64,000 bases of DNA, from the NCBI GenBank assembly GCA_028023455.1, contig JAQFVV010000021.1, positions 6,348,853 to 6,412,852 of the forward strand. Reading direction: 5' to 3'. Shown piece by piece: positions 1-9,876 of the stretch. The notes under the pieces are model-generated. The model was not told the origin of the DNA. It made no database searches and was given only the letters and a program-made list of their open reading frames with translations. Position 1 is the first letter of the stretch. Each line of letters begins with the position of its first letter. Source of the DNA: Epiperipatus broadwayi (taxonomy: Eukaryota > Onychophora > Udeonychophora > Euonychophora > Peripatidae). The translations under genes were made by a program, and so were the position numbers.

Positions 1-6
1 TCCTTT

Positions 7-483
7 TTAATATTTTAGATTAAAATCGTAAACTGTAAGTGTATTAGCCCCCCTGAACATGCATGGACTTAAATGCTCTGGCATCGGACGATCTTTTCCT
101 GTAATCTTTAATAAAGGTTTGTGATCTGTTACTAATTCAAATTTCCATCCATATATAAACTGGTGAAATTTTTTCACAGCAAATATGACTGCCAAAGCTT
201 CTTTGTCCAGCTGACTATAATTTTTTTCAGCTTTATACAATGTCCAAGAAGCATAAGCTACAGGACATTCATGACTGTCTATTTGATGCGCTAAAACTGC
301 TCTGATTCCATATTGTGATGCATCTGTAGTAATAGTGATGTCTTTGTCGCTATCAAAATGCACTAATAAGCTACTAGAGGTTAACAATTCCTTAATTACT
401 TTAAACACTTTTTCGTGTTTGGTATTCCAAATCCATTTCTGATCCTTGCATAGCAGTTTGTATAGAGGAGTTGCGACCATCAC
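7..483 (-). pseudogene. Gypsy pol fragment: RT thumb/connection and RNase H
   Basis: The 158-residue frame contains ITITTDASQYG, the first-Asp region of RNase H in Gypsy elements, then YSQLDKEALAVIFAVKKFHQ with the conserved Glu, and VTDHKPL with a further catalytic Asp. Usual Gypsy spacing is kept. The frame is shifted relative to the upstream RT piece: a one-base change near 484-510 breaks the join. In the live element this would degrade the RNA strand during reverse transcription in the cytoplasmic particle. The remaining RNase H, chromodomain or integrase part is outside the window. Confidence 0.8.
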
Positions 484-491
484 TTTGTTCT

Positions 492-1700
492 TTAGAAAAG
501 TTCGAAAAAATTAAACAAATCTAGGAAAGCTTGAAGTTGCTTGACATTTATTGGGCTTGGAACATCTTTGACTGCCCTAATTTTTTCAGTTAATAGACTT
601 TTCCCTTTTTCCGAAATAAGATGGCCTAAAAACTTTAATTCTTCAGTTTCCCAAATGCATTTTTTAATATTTAATTTTACCTCTGTGTTATTTAGTTTCT
701 CGCATACTTCCCGAATTTTGCTTCTTAATTTTTCTGGTGACGTTGCAGCAATCAAAATATCATTATAATATGGCATCACACCTTCCAAGCCTTGTAATAT
801 TGAATTTATTTTTGCTTAAAATATGTTTGGAGCTGATGTAATCCCAAAAGGGAGATGATTACATTTGAATAATCCAAAAGGGGTCATAATTGTCAATAAC
901 CGAGCTGTATCATTCATAACTTTTAGTTGGTTATATGCCAAATTTAAATCCAATTTCGCAAAAATTTTTGCTTTAGTTAGATTACTGAGAATCTCACGTA
1001 CATTTGGCACTGGATAAGCTCCTTTATTAAGATATTTATTTACTGTTGTTCTATAATCTCCACACAGCCTAATTTTTTTGTCTGGTTTTGTTAACACAAC
1101 AATCGGCGTGGCCCAATCCGCCTCCTCGACTGGGGATAACACATATTTTTTAAATAATGCTTCTATTTTTTCCTCTACTAACTGCCTTTGGGCAAAAGGT
1201 ATTTTTCTTGGTTTACAAATAACTGGTCTAGCATTTTCATTTAAGTGCAAGTCAATGGGCTTTGATTTTATCAAACCTAAATCTTCCGTAAATAAATTCG
1301 GATATAACTCTATCATTTCTTTTTTCACCGAGACCTTTTTAACTATATTAAATTTAATGCCTAAGTCTTTAAACCAGTTTCTTCCTATTAATGGCCTAAT
1401 ATCTTTATCTACTATATATATAGGTAATTTGTAGTTTTTATTTTTAAAACCAACTATTACTTCAGATTTCCCAATTAACTTGATCGGGTTCCCGTTGATA
1501 TCTCTAATGTTAATGTTAGCTTTCTGTATTTTAATGTGAGGGCTATCTGTGGATATTTCCTTCCACTTTTCCATAGATATTAAAGAAATTCCTGAGCCAC
1601 TATCTATTTCCATTTCTACTCTTTTGTTACTTAACTTAATCTCTAGCATGAATTGATCCTGCTCATTTTTAAGATATTTTTTTAAATTACTGTTTTCCAC
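492..1700 (-). pseudogene. Gypsy pol fragment: aspartic protease and reverse transcriptase
   Basis: The N-terminal part holds the retroviral-type protease motif EIDSGSGISLI (DSG variant of DTG) followed by a flap region and IRPLIGRNWF. RT follows, with CGDYRTTVNKY and AKLDLNLAYNQL (motif A Asp) and FGLFKCNHLPFGITSAP (motif B region). An in-frame TAA at 816-818 interrupts the frame right after SAPNIF; reading resumes in the same frame through 492. The YXDD catalytic box then reads YYND, so the first catalytic Asp is Asn. Both lesions are inactivating. The frame is offset from gag, so a gag-pol frameshift or decay lies near 1700-1730. Confidence 0.85.
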
Positions 1701-1729
1701 TGTTTCTGATCTTTACCATATTCAGATTT

Positions 1730-2428
1730 TCATTTAGGTTTGTAACATTTTTCATTCCTCCATTTACAGCTTTTAGACAAATGACCTACTTTACCACAAC
1801 AAAAACATTCTATTTCAAAACTTTTGCCTTCTTTAGTACAATCCTTATCTTTTCTCTCTATTTTAAAAATAGTATTTTTAGAGTTTTCCTCTGTTGTATT
1901 TGAAAAAGCTAAAGCTTGTTCTACCACTTATTCATATACTATTCCCTTTTGAATAGCACCTTCATAAGTCATCTGAGTTTCAATTAATAATGATTGACAC
2001 AATTTATCGTCCTTCATTCCCCATAATAACTGGTCAATAAGAATTTGTTCCACAAAGTTGCCGTACTTGCAATTCTTTGCTAATTGGCGTAGAACAATAT
2101 CATATTCTTTAATCGATTCAAGTTTGTCTTGTTTGCGGTTCCTCAATTTTAACGTAGCTAAATACTTTGATGGTTATGGGCTAAAATAATCTGATAGTCT
2201 TTGAACCAGGTCATCGTAGTTACTACTATCTGTAACTTGTCCATTATACAATTTGTTTACTATTTCAATAACTTTTCTACCTGACAAACATAATAATGCT
2301 GCTACTTTCCTGTCATTTTCAATAATACTATTTAATTTAAAATAATTTTGTAATTGAAACACATAAAAAGGCCATTCATGTGGATTATCTATCCCAAATT
2401 CCGATATATTAGCTTGTCCTATCGACAT
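1730..2428 (-). pseudogene. Gypsy gag with CCHC zinc knuckle
   Basis: One reading frame starts at MSIGQANISEFG and is broken by in-frame TAA codons at 2174-2176 and 1928-1930. The N-terminal part (PHEWPFYVFQLQNYF) resembles retrotransposon gag capsid regions. The C-terminal part has CFCCGKVGHLSKSC, a C-X2-C-X4-H-X4-C knuckle for RNA packaging. The second gag copy at 12506-13205 has Arg where copy 1 has the 2174 stop, so that stop arose after the copies separated. The stop after IVY is present in both copies and is therefore older. Confidence 0.8.
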
Positions 2429-2508
2429 TTTAATTCTTTAACAACTCACCGACTTCTGAATTACTGTTCAGTGTACTTCTTTCATAAAGCTTGAAAAACA
2501 AGTTTTCT

Positions 2509-2521
2509 CCTTACTGTGCCA
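2509..2521 (-). promoter_or_regulatory. Probable tRNA primer-binding site of Gypsy copy 1
   Basis: Read on the minus strand, the LTR ends in ATCACA, followed four bases later by TGGCACAGTAAGG. A TGG-starting segment just inside the 5' LTR is what a tRNA 3' end (CCA) would prime. I cannot name the tRNA. The second copy has the same bases. Confidence 0.45.
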
Positions 2522-2525
2522 AAAT

Positions 2526-3687
2526 TGTGATGTACTTGATTTAATGTTACTTATGAGAAACAACCAAATACATCTATTTCAAGTAACTATTATTCTTTTG
2601 CATAAAATTAAGATATCCCACTTACAGATACAAGATTTTATTAGTATGAAAAATAACAATCATTTATAAACAGAATTATCATTAGTTCTAGTAGTGCCTG
2701 TAAGGCTTACAAAAATAATAATAAGACAGGTATAGTATGTATAATTACCCTAGGTCAGTCTTTGGTACCTTCAGACCCGAATATCTGGTTCTCCTTCCAT
2801 CGTTGGCCCTGTTCTGAATTCGCGCTACACTTAAGTCTCTCAGAAAATCAGGACTGACACTAATCTGTCCTTTCTCTGCTAGATTATATCTACTCTTTGT
2901 TCTATTGTTTATTCCTTATCAATTTTAATCACCAAATTATTCTGGGCTTATTTCTGAACTAATTAATTAAATTGTTCTTTACCTTTTTAATCCTTCATTT
3001 AATTAATTATTTATTCAGATCTTCCATCTTGTTTTACACCTTGCTTTTTATACAATATCTATATGAAAAACCATTTGTAATTTCTAGTTTTCATTTTTAT
3101 TAAATCAACTCGTTTACTTTCACATGTAATTATTTAACACTTTTAACTTCTGGAGTACACACAGTTTCAAACGTATTTTTTCTTAATATTAATCATACTA
3201 CAACATAACACTCTCATATATATCTCTATTATATGAAGAGTATTTATCTAGAGTAAATTGTTACATTCTTATTTACCATTGTCAAACTCCCTCCACTCAC
3301 AACTTTGACCCCATCCATTTCAGATAAATTAATAATGATTATTACTAATTATTTTCGAAATTAGAGATTATCTTTAGCACAGATATAAACTTTAAACCTC
3401 ACTTAAAGTAAATATATCTGATTTTTTTTAAAATTTACACACACCCGGAGTTATTCACCTTTCTCTTTCCCATGTGTAATATCTTTACAAAGTATAATAA
3501 AAACTATTTCCTATTGCATTGTCAAATGTATACCATATAATAATCAATTGACGAAATACTTTATTACTTTTACAATGCTTTATTATCCACCTTTTTCTTC
3601 AGTTAACAGTTTCGATTTGGATAATAAAGCATTGTAAAAGTAATAAAGTGTTTCATCAATTGATTATTATATGGTATATATTTGACA
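2526..3687 (-). repeat. 5' LTR of Gypsy copy 1
   Basis: The segment begins TGTGATG and ends TTTGACA on the plus strand, so it is bounded by TG...CA. It lies directly outside the primer-binding site. It is about 1.16 kb, long for a Gypsy LTR. The same block is at 13313-14465. The outer end is uncertain because similarity between the copies runs on to about 3752. The outer part contains a large palindrome. Confidence 0.6.
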
Positions 3688-3699
3688 ATGGAATAGGAA
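3508..3699. repeat. Palindromic repeat with ~80-bp arms inside the LTR
   Basis: The arm running from TTCCTATTGCATTG to TGCTTTATTATCC is mirrored by GGATAATAAAGCATTG through TGACAATGGAATAGG, with a loop of about 25 bases. A further copy is at 14285-14477, and a single arm is at 15203-15252, outside any LTR. That makes it an independent foldback repeat that inserted in or was captured by the LTR. Confidence 0.75.
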
Positions 3700-3887
3700 T
3701 TAGTAGTTATTATACTTCGTGAAGAAGATAAAGGAATACCGGAAATAAAGAAAATTTTTTTCATTTTAAAATATATTTATTAAACATAGTAACATAGTAA
3801 TATACAGTTAAACTTTATAAAAATTTACATAGTATTCAGAATGAAACTTGAAAAAGTCAATGTAGAGAAAAGGGAATCTTAATAAGA

Positions 3888-6800
3888 TTAAGAGGAAAAT
3901 AAAACTTTCACCCAAGTATCATCATGTAGACTCACAGGCGAAAGCAGAGAGTCTCCCTGCTTGACTTGATCAAGAAGCTTAATAAAGACACTTAGAGCCG
4001 AGTCCTGAGAATGACCAAAGATGAGCCTGCAATGTGTCAACCATAAAGAAAATGTTATAAAGATAGATAATCTTATTGCTGCAAATGATCCCTTCTTAAG
4101 AGTGTTAGAAACAGAAAGAGCATCCCTAAGATCCAGAGAGACATTCGCAACAATAAAGTCCCTAATCGACTTAAGAGCAGGACAGATATAGAAAATATGG
4201 AGAATTGTCTCATCATATAATCTACACAACTGACACTGAGATGAAATCCTAATGAAGCCTCTGCTGGTCACTAAAAAATAACTTGTTGGGAGTGCATTTA
4301 AATTTAGTTTAAGTACAAAATCAACATGTCTTGCTTCAATGAAAAGAAGTTTCATTTTACGCAAGAGAACTTTATTTGAAACACCTAATGAAGTCAAAAG
4401 AGGAGTATAATGTGGAAATTTTAATTTATAAACATCCCAGAATGACAATTTCCCATCAAGCGCAACTTGAACCGAGGGTATCGACTTAATAACTGACTTC
4501 CATAAATCAGCAATCCAATAACTTGAAAATGGAGGTGGCGTATCTGTAGGATCAATAACCAAAGGAAGGGATAACTGAGCAAGCTTTAGACAAGTTACAC
4601 GAAGAAAAGATATAGATCTCTGAAGATATAGAGTTGAGACCGAGTGCAAACCTAGACCATTTAAAAGCTTTGGCATTTGAATTTTAGCAATACTGATGGC
4701 TACGACCTTGTTTTTCCAAAATAATTTTGAACAAAGTGAATTTATAGCCCTCTCAAAATGCTTTGTTGGCCTAATAATTGGTAAATAATAACTAAGCCTT
4801 GAATATACCAAAGAGTTCAAGAGTGTAACCTTACCCATAAGCGAAATATTTATATTAACAAGCGATGCAACTATCCTTTTTGTTTTATCAAGAATAATAT
4901 TTTGAATCTGCCTTGTAATTACTGAACGAGATAAAACTATTGGAAAACCAAGGAAAGACTGAGGCTTGGCTGTGAAAGTGGAAATAATTGATAAACCAGA
5001 TTTAATTTTCCACATTGCGGATTTTGTAACATTAATATGAAGATTAAAAGTATTAGAAAAAGAGTCCAATATTTGCAACAAAGCCGGAAGAAAAGATTTA
5101 TCAGGAAGAAAGACAGAGACATCATCAACATAAGAAATATGATGAATAGTCTGTTTAAGAGCAGGAACATAGATACCAGGCAGTTTAGATTCTATCTGTA
5201 AAAGTAATGGATTTAAATATGTAATAAAACATAATGTGGCAAGAGGAGATCCCTGTGGCACTGAGAGATGTGGATGAAAACCATCTGCAAGTTTACCATC
5301 CAATGAAGTAAAGATGGACCTGTTAAGTAGAAGATTGGCTATAATACGGACATATGGAGTAGGAACCTGATAATCCTGAAGAGTCTGAAACAAAACAGAA
5401 GGCAGAACACAATCAAAGGCTGATGTGAAGTCCAATTGAACGACCACAGGTTTTGATTTATTATGACGCCTAATATACTCAATAAGAAGAAGAAAAAGCT
5501 GAACAGCTTCAGTTGTTGAATGACCCTTCTTTGCAAATTGAAATTTTGATAAATGAAGATAAATATTATTTTGTATATGATCTTTAACAATAGATTCAAT
5601 AGTCTTTATCAAAAGAGGTGTCATAGAAATAGGACGAATATTAGATAATGGAGAAGGAGTTAATTTCTTCTTAAGAAAAGGGACCATCGCCACTGGATAG
5701 AGATCAGGAATATTTACAAAATCATTAGCTAGAATATCAACCATATTACGAACTATTGGAGCTGTAAAAAATGAAAGATGAAGAAGGACAAACCTGGGAA
5801 TACCATGAATCCCAGGATGTATATTGTCTGGAAAAGAATTTAATTTTTGAATAATCATAGTTTCAGTTATATTATGACTAGAATCAAGCTCAGATTCATT
5901 CCAGATGTCGCCAATTCTAAAAGGCAACATTTGAAGCTTAGTTTTGAAATGATTACATAGTTCAAGCAACATAATAGGGCCAGAACATACTTTATTTCCT
6001 GTGTCAATCATTAATGGAGTAGGTCTAGAATAAGCACCTAAAGCCCATCTAATATAACTTCGTGTCCAGTTATGATGATTTTGAAGAAAAATTTTAGACC
6101 GTTTAATAGCCACATAATGAGCAAGAGATTTCTGTATATCATGATACTGCACTTTAAGTTGCATAATATTTTCTATGGTAGAATCAAAAGAAGAAAGATT
6201 AGAAAGTTTGGATGAAATATCATCCAATTGCTTAAGTAAAAACTTTGGACCTTTTGTCTTTCTAGTATAAGAATTAATAATAGAACTGAGAATACCAACA
6301 AAAGAAGACCATGCCAATATGGCAGGTAATGAAAGAATATCCACTTTTCTAAAAAGAATATATGCCTCTGAAAAAATTGAAGCAGGAGCTGTTAATTTAT
6401 TTAAGAGCCTTATTGTAAGAGAACTATGAGACTGAGCAACAAAGGAAGTATCAATCAACAATGCAACATGCATAGCCAAATGATCTGAGAAAGGAACAAC
6501 CTGAAGCTTTGCTGAAATGTCAAGGTGAAGTTCAGGAGAATAGTAAAGAAGATCAATTAAAGAAGTGGTGCGATGAGTATAAAAGGAAAATGCATTAAGA
6601 GGAAAACATCCTTCACCAGATAAAAATACTCTATTAAAAAGATGTAGGAATTTATTATTAAAATGCATGTAACACATATTGAAATCACCAAGAAATATAG
6701 TTGGATAAGAATTTGAAGACAAAAGAGAATTAATTTTATTAAATATAGAATGAGCAAAGAGGAACTCACTCTTAACATATAAATAAATGATATTCAGAGT

Positions 6801-7109
6801 AAAACTTCCAAATGTAATATTGGTCATCAAAAAATTATGATCCAAATGCATGATTTTGATATCATTAAAAGCAAGATGCTTACTTACAAGCAAAGCAACA
6901 CCAGATGAAGCAGATATATTAGGAACATAATAAAATGAACCAAGATTTTGCATTAAATCACGAATTCGATAACTGGAATGATTATGTAGCTTCGTCTCTC
7001 CAAAGCATGCAATATGAAAATTGCATTTTTGAAGCCAATGCATTATAGCATAAACTCTAGAAATAGAATTTAAACCTCTAACATTAACAGCAATAACATT
7101 AAGCAGCAT
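3888..7109 (-). CDS. LINE ORF2: AP endonuclease and reverse transcriptase, intact
   Basis: The 1073-residue frame has no stop. The chosen ATG (MLLNVIAVNVRGLNS) opens directly on the endonuclease domain; the frame stays open 21 codons further upstream, but those codons come from the TA tract and the end of the satellite and are not likely native. The endonuclease has CFGETKL near residue 35 and FLGDFNM near residue 145. The RT has VVQLDFTSAFDCV (motif A), VPQGSPLATLCF (motif B) and ISYVDDVSVFL (motif C with both Asp). The C-terminus has CQLCRLYDETILHIFYIC, a C-X2-C-X7-H-X5-C variant of the CCHC seen in L1/Tx1-type elements. The protein would nick target DNA and prime reverse transcription there. 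It could still be functional. Confidence 0.88.
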   Translation of the reverse strand: MLLNVIAVNVRGLNSISRVYAIMHWLQKCNFHIACFGETKLHNHSSYRIRDLMQNLGSFYYVPNISASSGVALLVSKHLAFNDIKIMHLDHNFLMTNITFGSFTLNIIYLYVKSEFLFAHSIFNKINSLLSSNSYPTIFLGDFNMCYMHFNNKFLHLFNRVFLSGEGCFPLNAFSFYTHRTTSLIDLLYYSPELHLDISAKLQVVPFSDHLAMHVALLIDTSFVAQSHSSLTIRLLNKLTAPASIFSEAYILFRKVDILSLPAILAWSSFVGILSSIINSYTRKTKGPKFLLKQLDDISSKLSNLSSFDSTIENIMQLKVQYHDIQKSLAHYVAIKRSKIFLQNHHNWTRSYIRWALGAYSRPTPLMIDTGNKVCSGPIMLLELCNHFKTKLQMLPFRIGDIWNESELDSSHNITETMIIQKLNSFPDNIHPGIHGIPRFVLLHLSFFTAPIVRNMVDILANDFVNIPDLYPVAMVPFLKKKLTPSPLSNIRPISMTPLLIKTIESIVKDHIQNNIYLHLSKFQFAKKGHSTTEAVQLFLLLIEYIRRHNKSKPVVVQLDFTSAFDCVLPSVLFQTLQDYQVPTPYVRIIANLLLNRSIFTSLDGKLADGFHPHLSVPQGSPLATLCFITYLNPLLLQIESKLPGIYVPALKQTIHHISYVDDVSVFLPDKSFLPALLQILDSFSNTFNLHINVTKSAMWKIKSGLSIISTFTAKPQSFLGFPIVLSRSVITRQIQNIILDKTKRIVASLVNINISLMGKVTLLNSLVYSRLSYYLPIIRPTKHFERAINSLCSKLFWKNKVVAISIAKIQMPKLLNGLGLHSVSTLYLQRSISFLRVTCLKLAQLSLPLVIDPTDTPPPFSSYWIADLWKSVIKSIPSVQVALDGKLSFWDVYKLKFPHYTPLLTSLGVSNKVLLRKMKLLFIEARHVDFVLKLNLNALPTSYFLVTSRGFIRISSQCQLCRLYDETILHIFYICPALKSIRDFIVANVSLDLRDALSVSNTLKKGSFAAIRLSIFITFSLWLTHCRLIFGHSQDSALSVFIKLLDQVKQGDSLLSPVSLHDDTWVKVLFSS

Positions 7110-7134
7110 AATAATATATATATATATATATATA
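7110..7134. repeat. TA microsatellite at the left edge of the 418-bp array
   Basis: A short (TA)n tract lies between the ORF2 start and the first satellite unit. A matching TA tract lies at the other array edge (9851-9862), so the array probably entered an existing (TA)n spot between ORF1 and ORF2. Because the site is itself repetitive, the target duplication cannot be read. Confidence 0.7.
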
Positions 7135-7237
7135 TGTCCAAAAGATGGCGCTATACCAAAACCGCCGAACAAGTGTAAGATTTGTTTTACATAAACGAAA
7201 AAAGAGTCAGAAATTAACTACCTCTTTCATTTGCTCA

Positions 7238-7284
7238 CTCCCAGATCAGCTGATTTCAAGCTGGTTTGCTATCCTCAGTGGGAG
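7238..7284 (-). ncRNA. Hammerhead ribozyme, 418-bp unit 1
   Basis: Read on the minus strand: helix I CTCCCA, core CTGAGGA (fits CUGANGA), helix II hairpin with AGC/GCT, GAA, helix III ATC-loop AGCT-GAT, cleavage-site C, then TGGGAG closing helix I with six perfect pairs. Every conserved core position is met, including A15.1-U16.1, C17 and the A2.1-U1.1 pair. Helix II starts with a U-U mismatch where G-C is usual. The ends open at helix I, making it type I. Self-cleavage would release unit-length RNA from a tandem transcript. Confidence 0.8.
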
Positions 7285-7655
7285 ATAGAGTATAGAAACT
7301 AGATCTAAAACACTGACTCTCAAGTGTTTATGCAAAACGTTTCTATCAGATTGCAAGCGTGAATTTTTCAGACCGGTAAAGTCTTCAAACCCAGCCTAGC
7401 AAGCTAGATATTTATATGGGTCTGATCTCAGTTCAGAATCACCATATAATCAAAGTCTCTGCAATATATATCATTGCAAGAAAACTCTAAAGGTACATTT
7501 ATGAAAAAACAAATACAAGTTAATCACGTAACCTGCTATCACTTGTTATTTATGTCCAAAAGATGGCGCTATACCAAAACCGCCGAACAAGTGTAAGATT
7601 TGTTTTACATAAACGAAAAAAGAGTCAGAAATTAACTACCTCTTTCATTTGCTCA

Positions 7656-7702
7656 CTCCCAGATCAGCTGATTTCAAGCTGGTTTGCTATCCTCAGTGGG
7701 AG
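7656..7702 (-). ncRNA. Hammerhead ribozyme, 418-bp unit 2
   Basis: Identical to the unit 1 ribozyme and 418 bases away. Confidence 0.8.
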
Positions 7703-8073
7703 ATAGAGTATAGAAACTAGATCTAAAACACTGACTCTCAAGTGTTTATGCAAAACGTTTCTATCAGATTGCAAGCATGAATTTTTCAGACCGGTAAAGT
7801 CTTCAAACCCAGCCTAGCAAGCTAGATATTTATATGGGTCTGATCTCAGTTCAGAATCACCATATAATCAAAGTCTCTGCAATATATATCATTGCAAGAA
7901 AACTCTAAAGGTACATTTATGAAAAAACAAATACAAGTTAATCACGTAACCTGCTATCACTTGTTATTTATGTCCAAAAGATGGCGCTATACCAAAACCG
8001 CCGAACAAGTGTAAGATTTGTTTTACATAAACGAAAAAAGAGTCAGAAATTAACTACCTCTTTCATTTGCTCA

Positions 8074-8120
8074 CTCCCAGATCAGCTGATTTCAAGCTGG
8101 TTTGCTATCCTCAGTGGGAG
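8074..8120 (-). ncRNA. Hammerhead ribozyme, 418-bp unit 3
   Basis: Identical ribozyme bases, again 418 bases from the previous one. Confidence 0.8.
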
Positions 8121-8492
8121 ATAGAGTATAGAAACTAGATCTAAAACACTGACTCTCAAGTGTTTATGCAAAACGTTTCTATCAGATTGCAAGCGTGAAT
8201 TTTTCAGACCGGTAAAGTCTTCAAACCCAGCCTAGCAAGCTAGATATTTATATGGGTCTGATCTCAGTTCAGAATCACCATATAATCAAAGTCTCTGCAA
8301 TATATATCATTGCAAGAAAACTCTAAAGGTACATTTATGAAAAAACAAATACAAGTTAATCACGTAACCTGCTATCACTTGTTATTTATGTCCAAAAGAT
8401 GGCGCTATACCAAAACCGCCGAACAAGTGTAAGATTTGTTTTACAGATCGGAAAAAAAGAGTCAGAAATTAACTACCTCTTTCATTTGCTCA

Positions 8493-8539
8493 CTCCCAGA
8501 TCAGCTGATTTCAAGCTGGTTTGCTATCCTCAGTGGGAG
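8493..8539 (-). ncRNA. Hammerhead ribozyme, 418-bp unit 4
   Basis: The ribozyme is unchanged. This unit has a local difference just outside it (ACAGATCGG in place of ACATAAACG), which adds one base. Confidence 0.8.
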
Positions 8540-8910
8540 ATAGAGTATAGAAACTAGATCTAAAACACTGACTCTCAAGTGTTTATGCAAAACGTTTCTA
8601 TCAGATTGCAAGCGTGAATTTTTCAGACCGGTAAAGTCTTCAAACCCAGCCTAGCAAGCTAGATATTTATATGGGTCTGATCTCAGTTCAGAATCACCAT
8701 ATAATCAAAGTCTCTGCAATATATATCATTGCAAGAAAACTCTAAAGGTACATTTATGAAAAAACAAATACAAGTTAATCACGTAACCTGCTATCACTTG
8801 TTATTTATGTCCAAAAGATGGCGCTATACCAAAACCGCCGAACAAGTGTAAGATTTGTTTTACATAAACGAAAAAAGAGTCAGAAATTAACTACCTCTTT
8901 CATTTGCTCA

Positions 8911-8957
8911 CTCCCAGATCAGCTGATTTCAAGCTGGTTTGCTATCCTCAGTGGGAG
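8911..8957 (-). ncRNA. Hammerhead ribozyme, 418-bp unit 5
   Basis: The ribozyme is unchanged. The unit differs from its neighbours at a few scattered positions outside the fold. Confidence 0.8.
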
Positions 8958-9328
8958 ATAGAGTATAGAAACTAGATCTAAAACCCTGACTCTCAAGTGT
9001 TTATGCAAAACGTTTCTATCAGATTGCAAGCGTGAATTTTTCAGACCGGTAAAGTCTTCAAACCCAGCCTAGCAAGCTAGATATTTATATGGGTCTGATC
9101 TCAGTTCAGAATCACCATATAATCAAAGTCTCTGCAATATATATCATTGCAACAAAACTCTAAAAGTACATTTATGAAAAAACAAATACAAGTTAATCAC
9201 GTAACCTGCTATCACTTGTTATTTATGTCCAAAAGATGGCGCTATACCAAAACCGCCGAACAAGTGTAAGATTTGTTTTACATAAACGAAAAAAGAGTCA
9301 GAAATTAACTACCTCTTTCATTTGCTCA

Positions 9329-9375
9329 CTCCCAGATCAGCTGATTTCAAGCTGGTTTGCTATCCTCAGTGGGAG
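9329..9375 (-). ncRNA. Hammerhead ribozyme, 418-bp unit 6
   Basis: The last complete ribozyme of the array. The next unit is cut short before its ribozyme and is followed by the inverted end. Confidence 0.8.
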
Positions 9376-9876
9376 ATAGAGTATAGAAACTAGATCTAAA
9401 ACACTGACTCTCAAGTGTTTATGCAAAACGTTTCTATCAGATTGCAAGCGTGAATTTTTCAGACCGGTAAAGTCTTCAAACCCAGCCTAGCAAGCTAGAT
9501 ATTTATATGGGTCTGATCTCAGTTCAGAATCACCATATAATCAAAGTCTCTGCAATATATATCATTGCAAGAAAACTCTAAAGGTACATTTATGAAAAAA
9601 CAAATACAGTTAATCACGTAACCTGCTATCACTTGTTATTTATGTCCAAAGATGGCGTTACGCGCCGAACAAGTGTAAGATTTGTTTATGTAAACAAATC
9701 TTACACTTGTTCGGCGGTTTTGGTATAGCGCCATCTTTTGGACATAAATAACAAATCTTACACTTGTTCGGCGGTTTTGGTATAGCGCCATCTTTTGGAC
9801 ATAAATAACAAGTGATAGCAGGTTACGTGATTAACTTGTATTTGTTTTTTCATATATATATATAAATGAGAAAATA

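Larger units (their letters stand above)
1..3752 (-). mobile_element. Ty3/Gypsy-type LTR retrotransposon, copy 1, truncated by the window edge
   Basis: Read on the minus strand, the order is LTR, primer-binding site, gag with a zinc knuckle, aspartic protease, reverse transcriptase, RNase H. Integrase and the 3' LTR would lie to the left of the window. The protease-RT-RNase H order is that of the Ty3/Gypsy group. There is no sign of an envelope gene in what is visible. Stops and frameshifts in gag and pol show that it is dead. A second partial copy lies at 12297-14533. Both copies stay alike for about 65 bp beyond the inferred LTR end, so they may be related by duplication rather than by separate insertion. 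Confidence 0.85.
7135..9850 (-). repeat. Tandem array of a 418-bp hammerhead-bearing unit with an inverted end
   Basis: TGTCCAAAAGATGGCGC recurs at 7135, 7553, 7971, 8389, 8808, 9226 and 9643, giving periods of 418, 418, 418, 419, 418 and 417. The units are nearly identical. The seventh unit breaks off after about 50 bases and is followed by an inverted piece: AACCGCCGAACAAGTG reappears in reverse complement twice near 9700-9780, and the inverted stretch runs to TTGTTTTTTCA at 9850. So both ends of the array carry the same sequence in opposite orientation, and the right end includes about 45 bases more. The unit codes for nothing. Each unit has a hammerhead fold on the minus strand. Confidence 0.93.

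Noticed and set aside
7110-7172. 21-codon upstream extension of LINE ORF2
   Set aside because: It reads through the TA tract and the end of the satellite unit, so it is a by-product of the insertion.
7135-9850. CRISPR array
   Set aside because: Units are 418 bases without short repeat/spacer alternation, and the context is eukaryotic.
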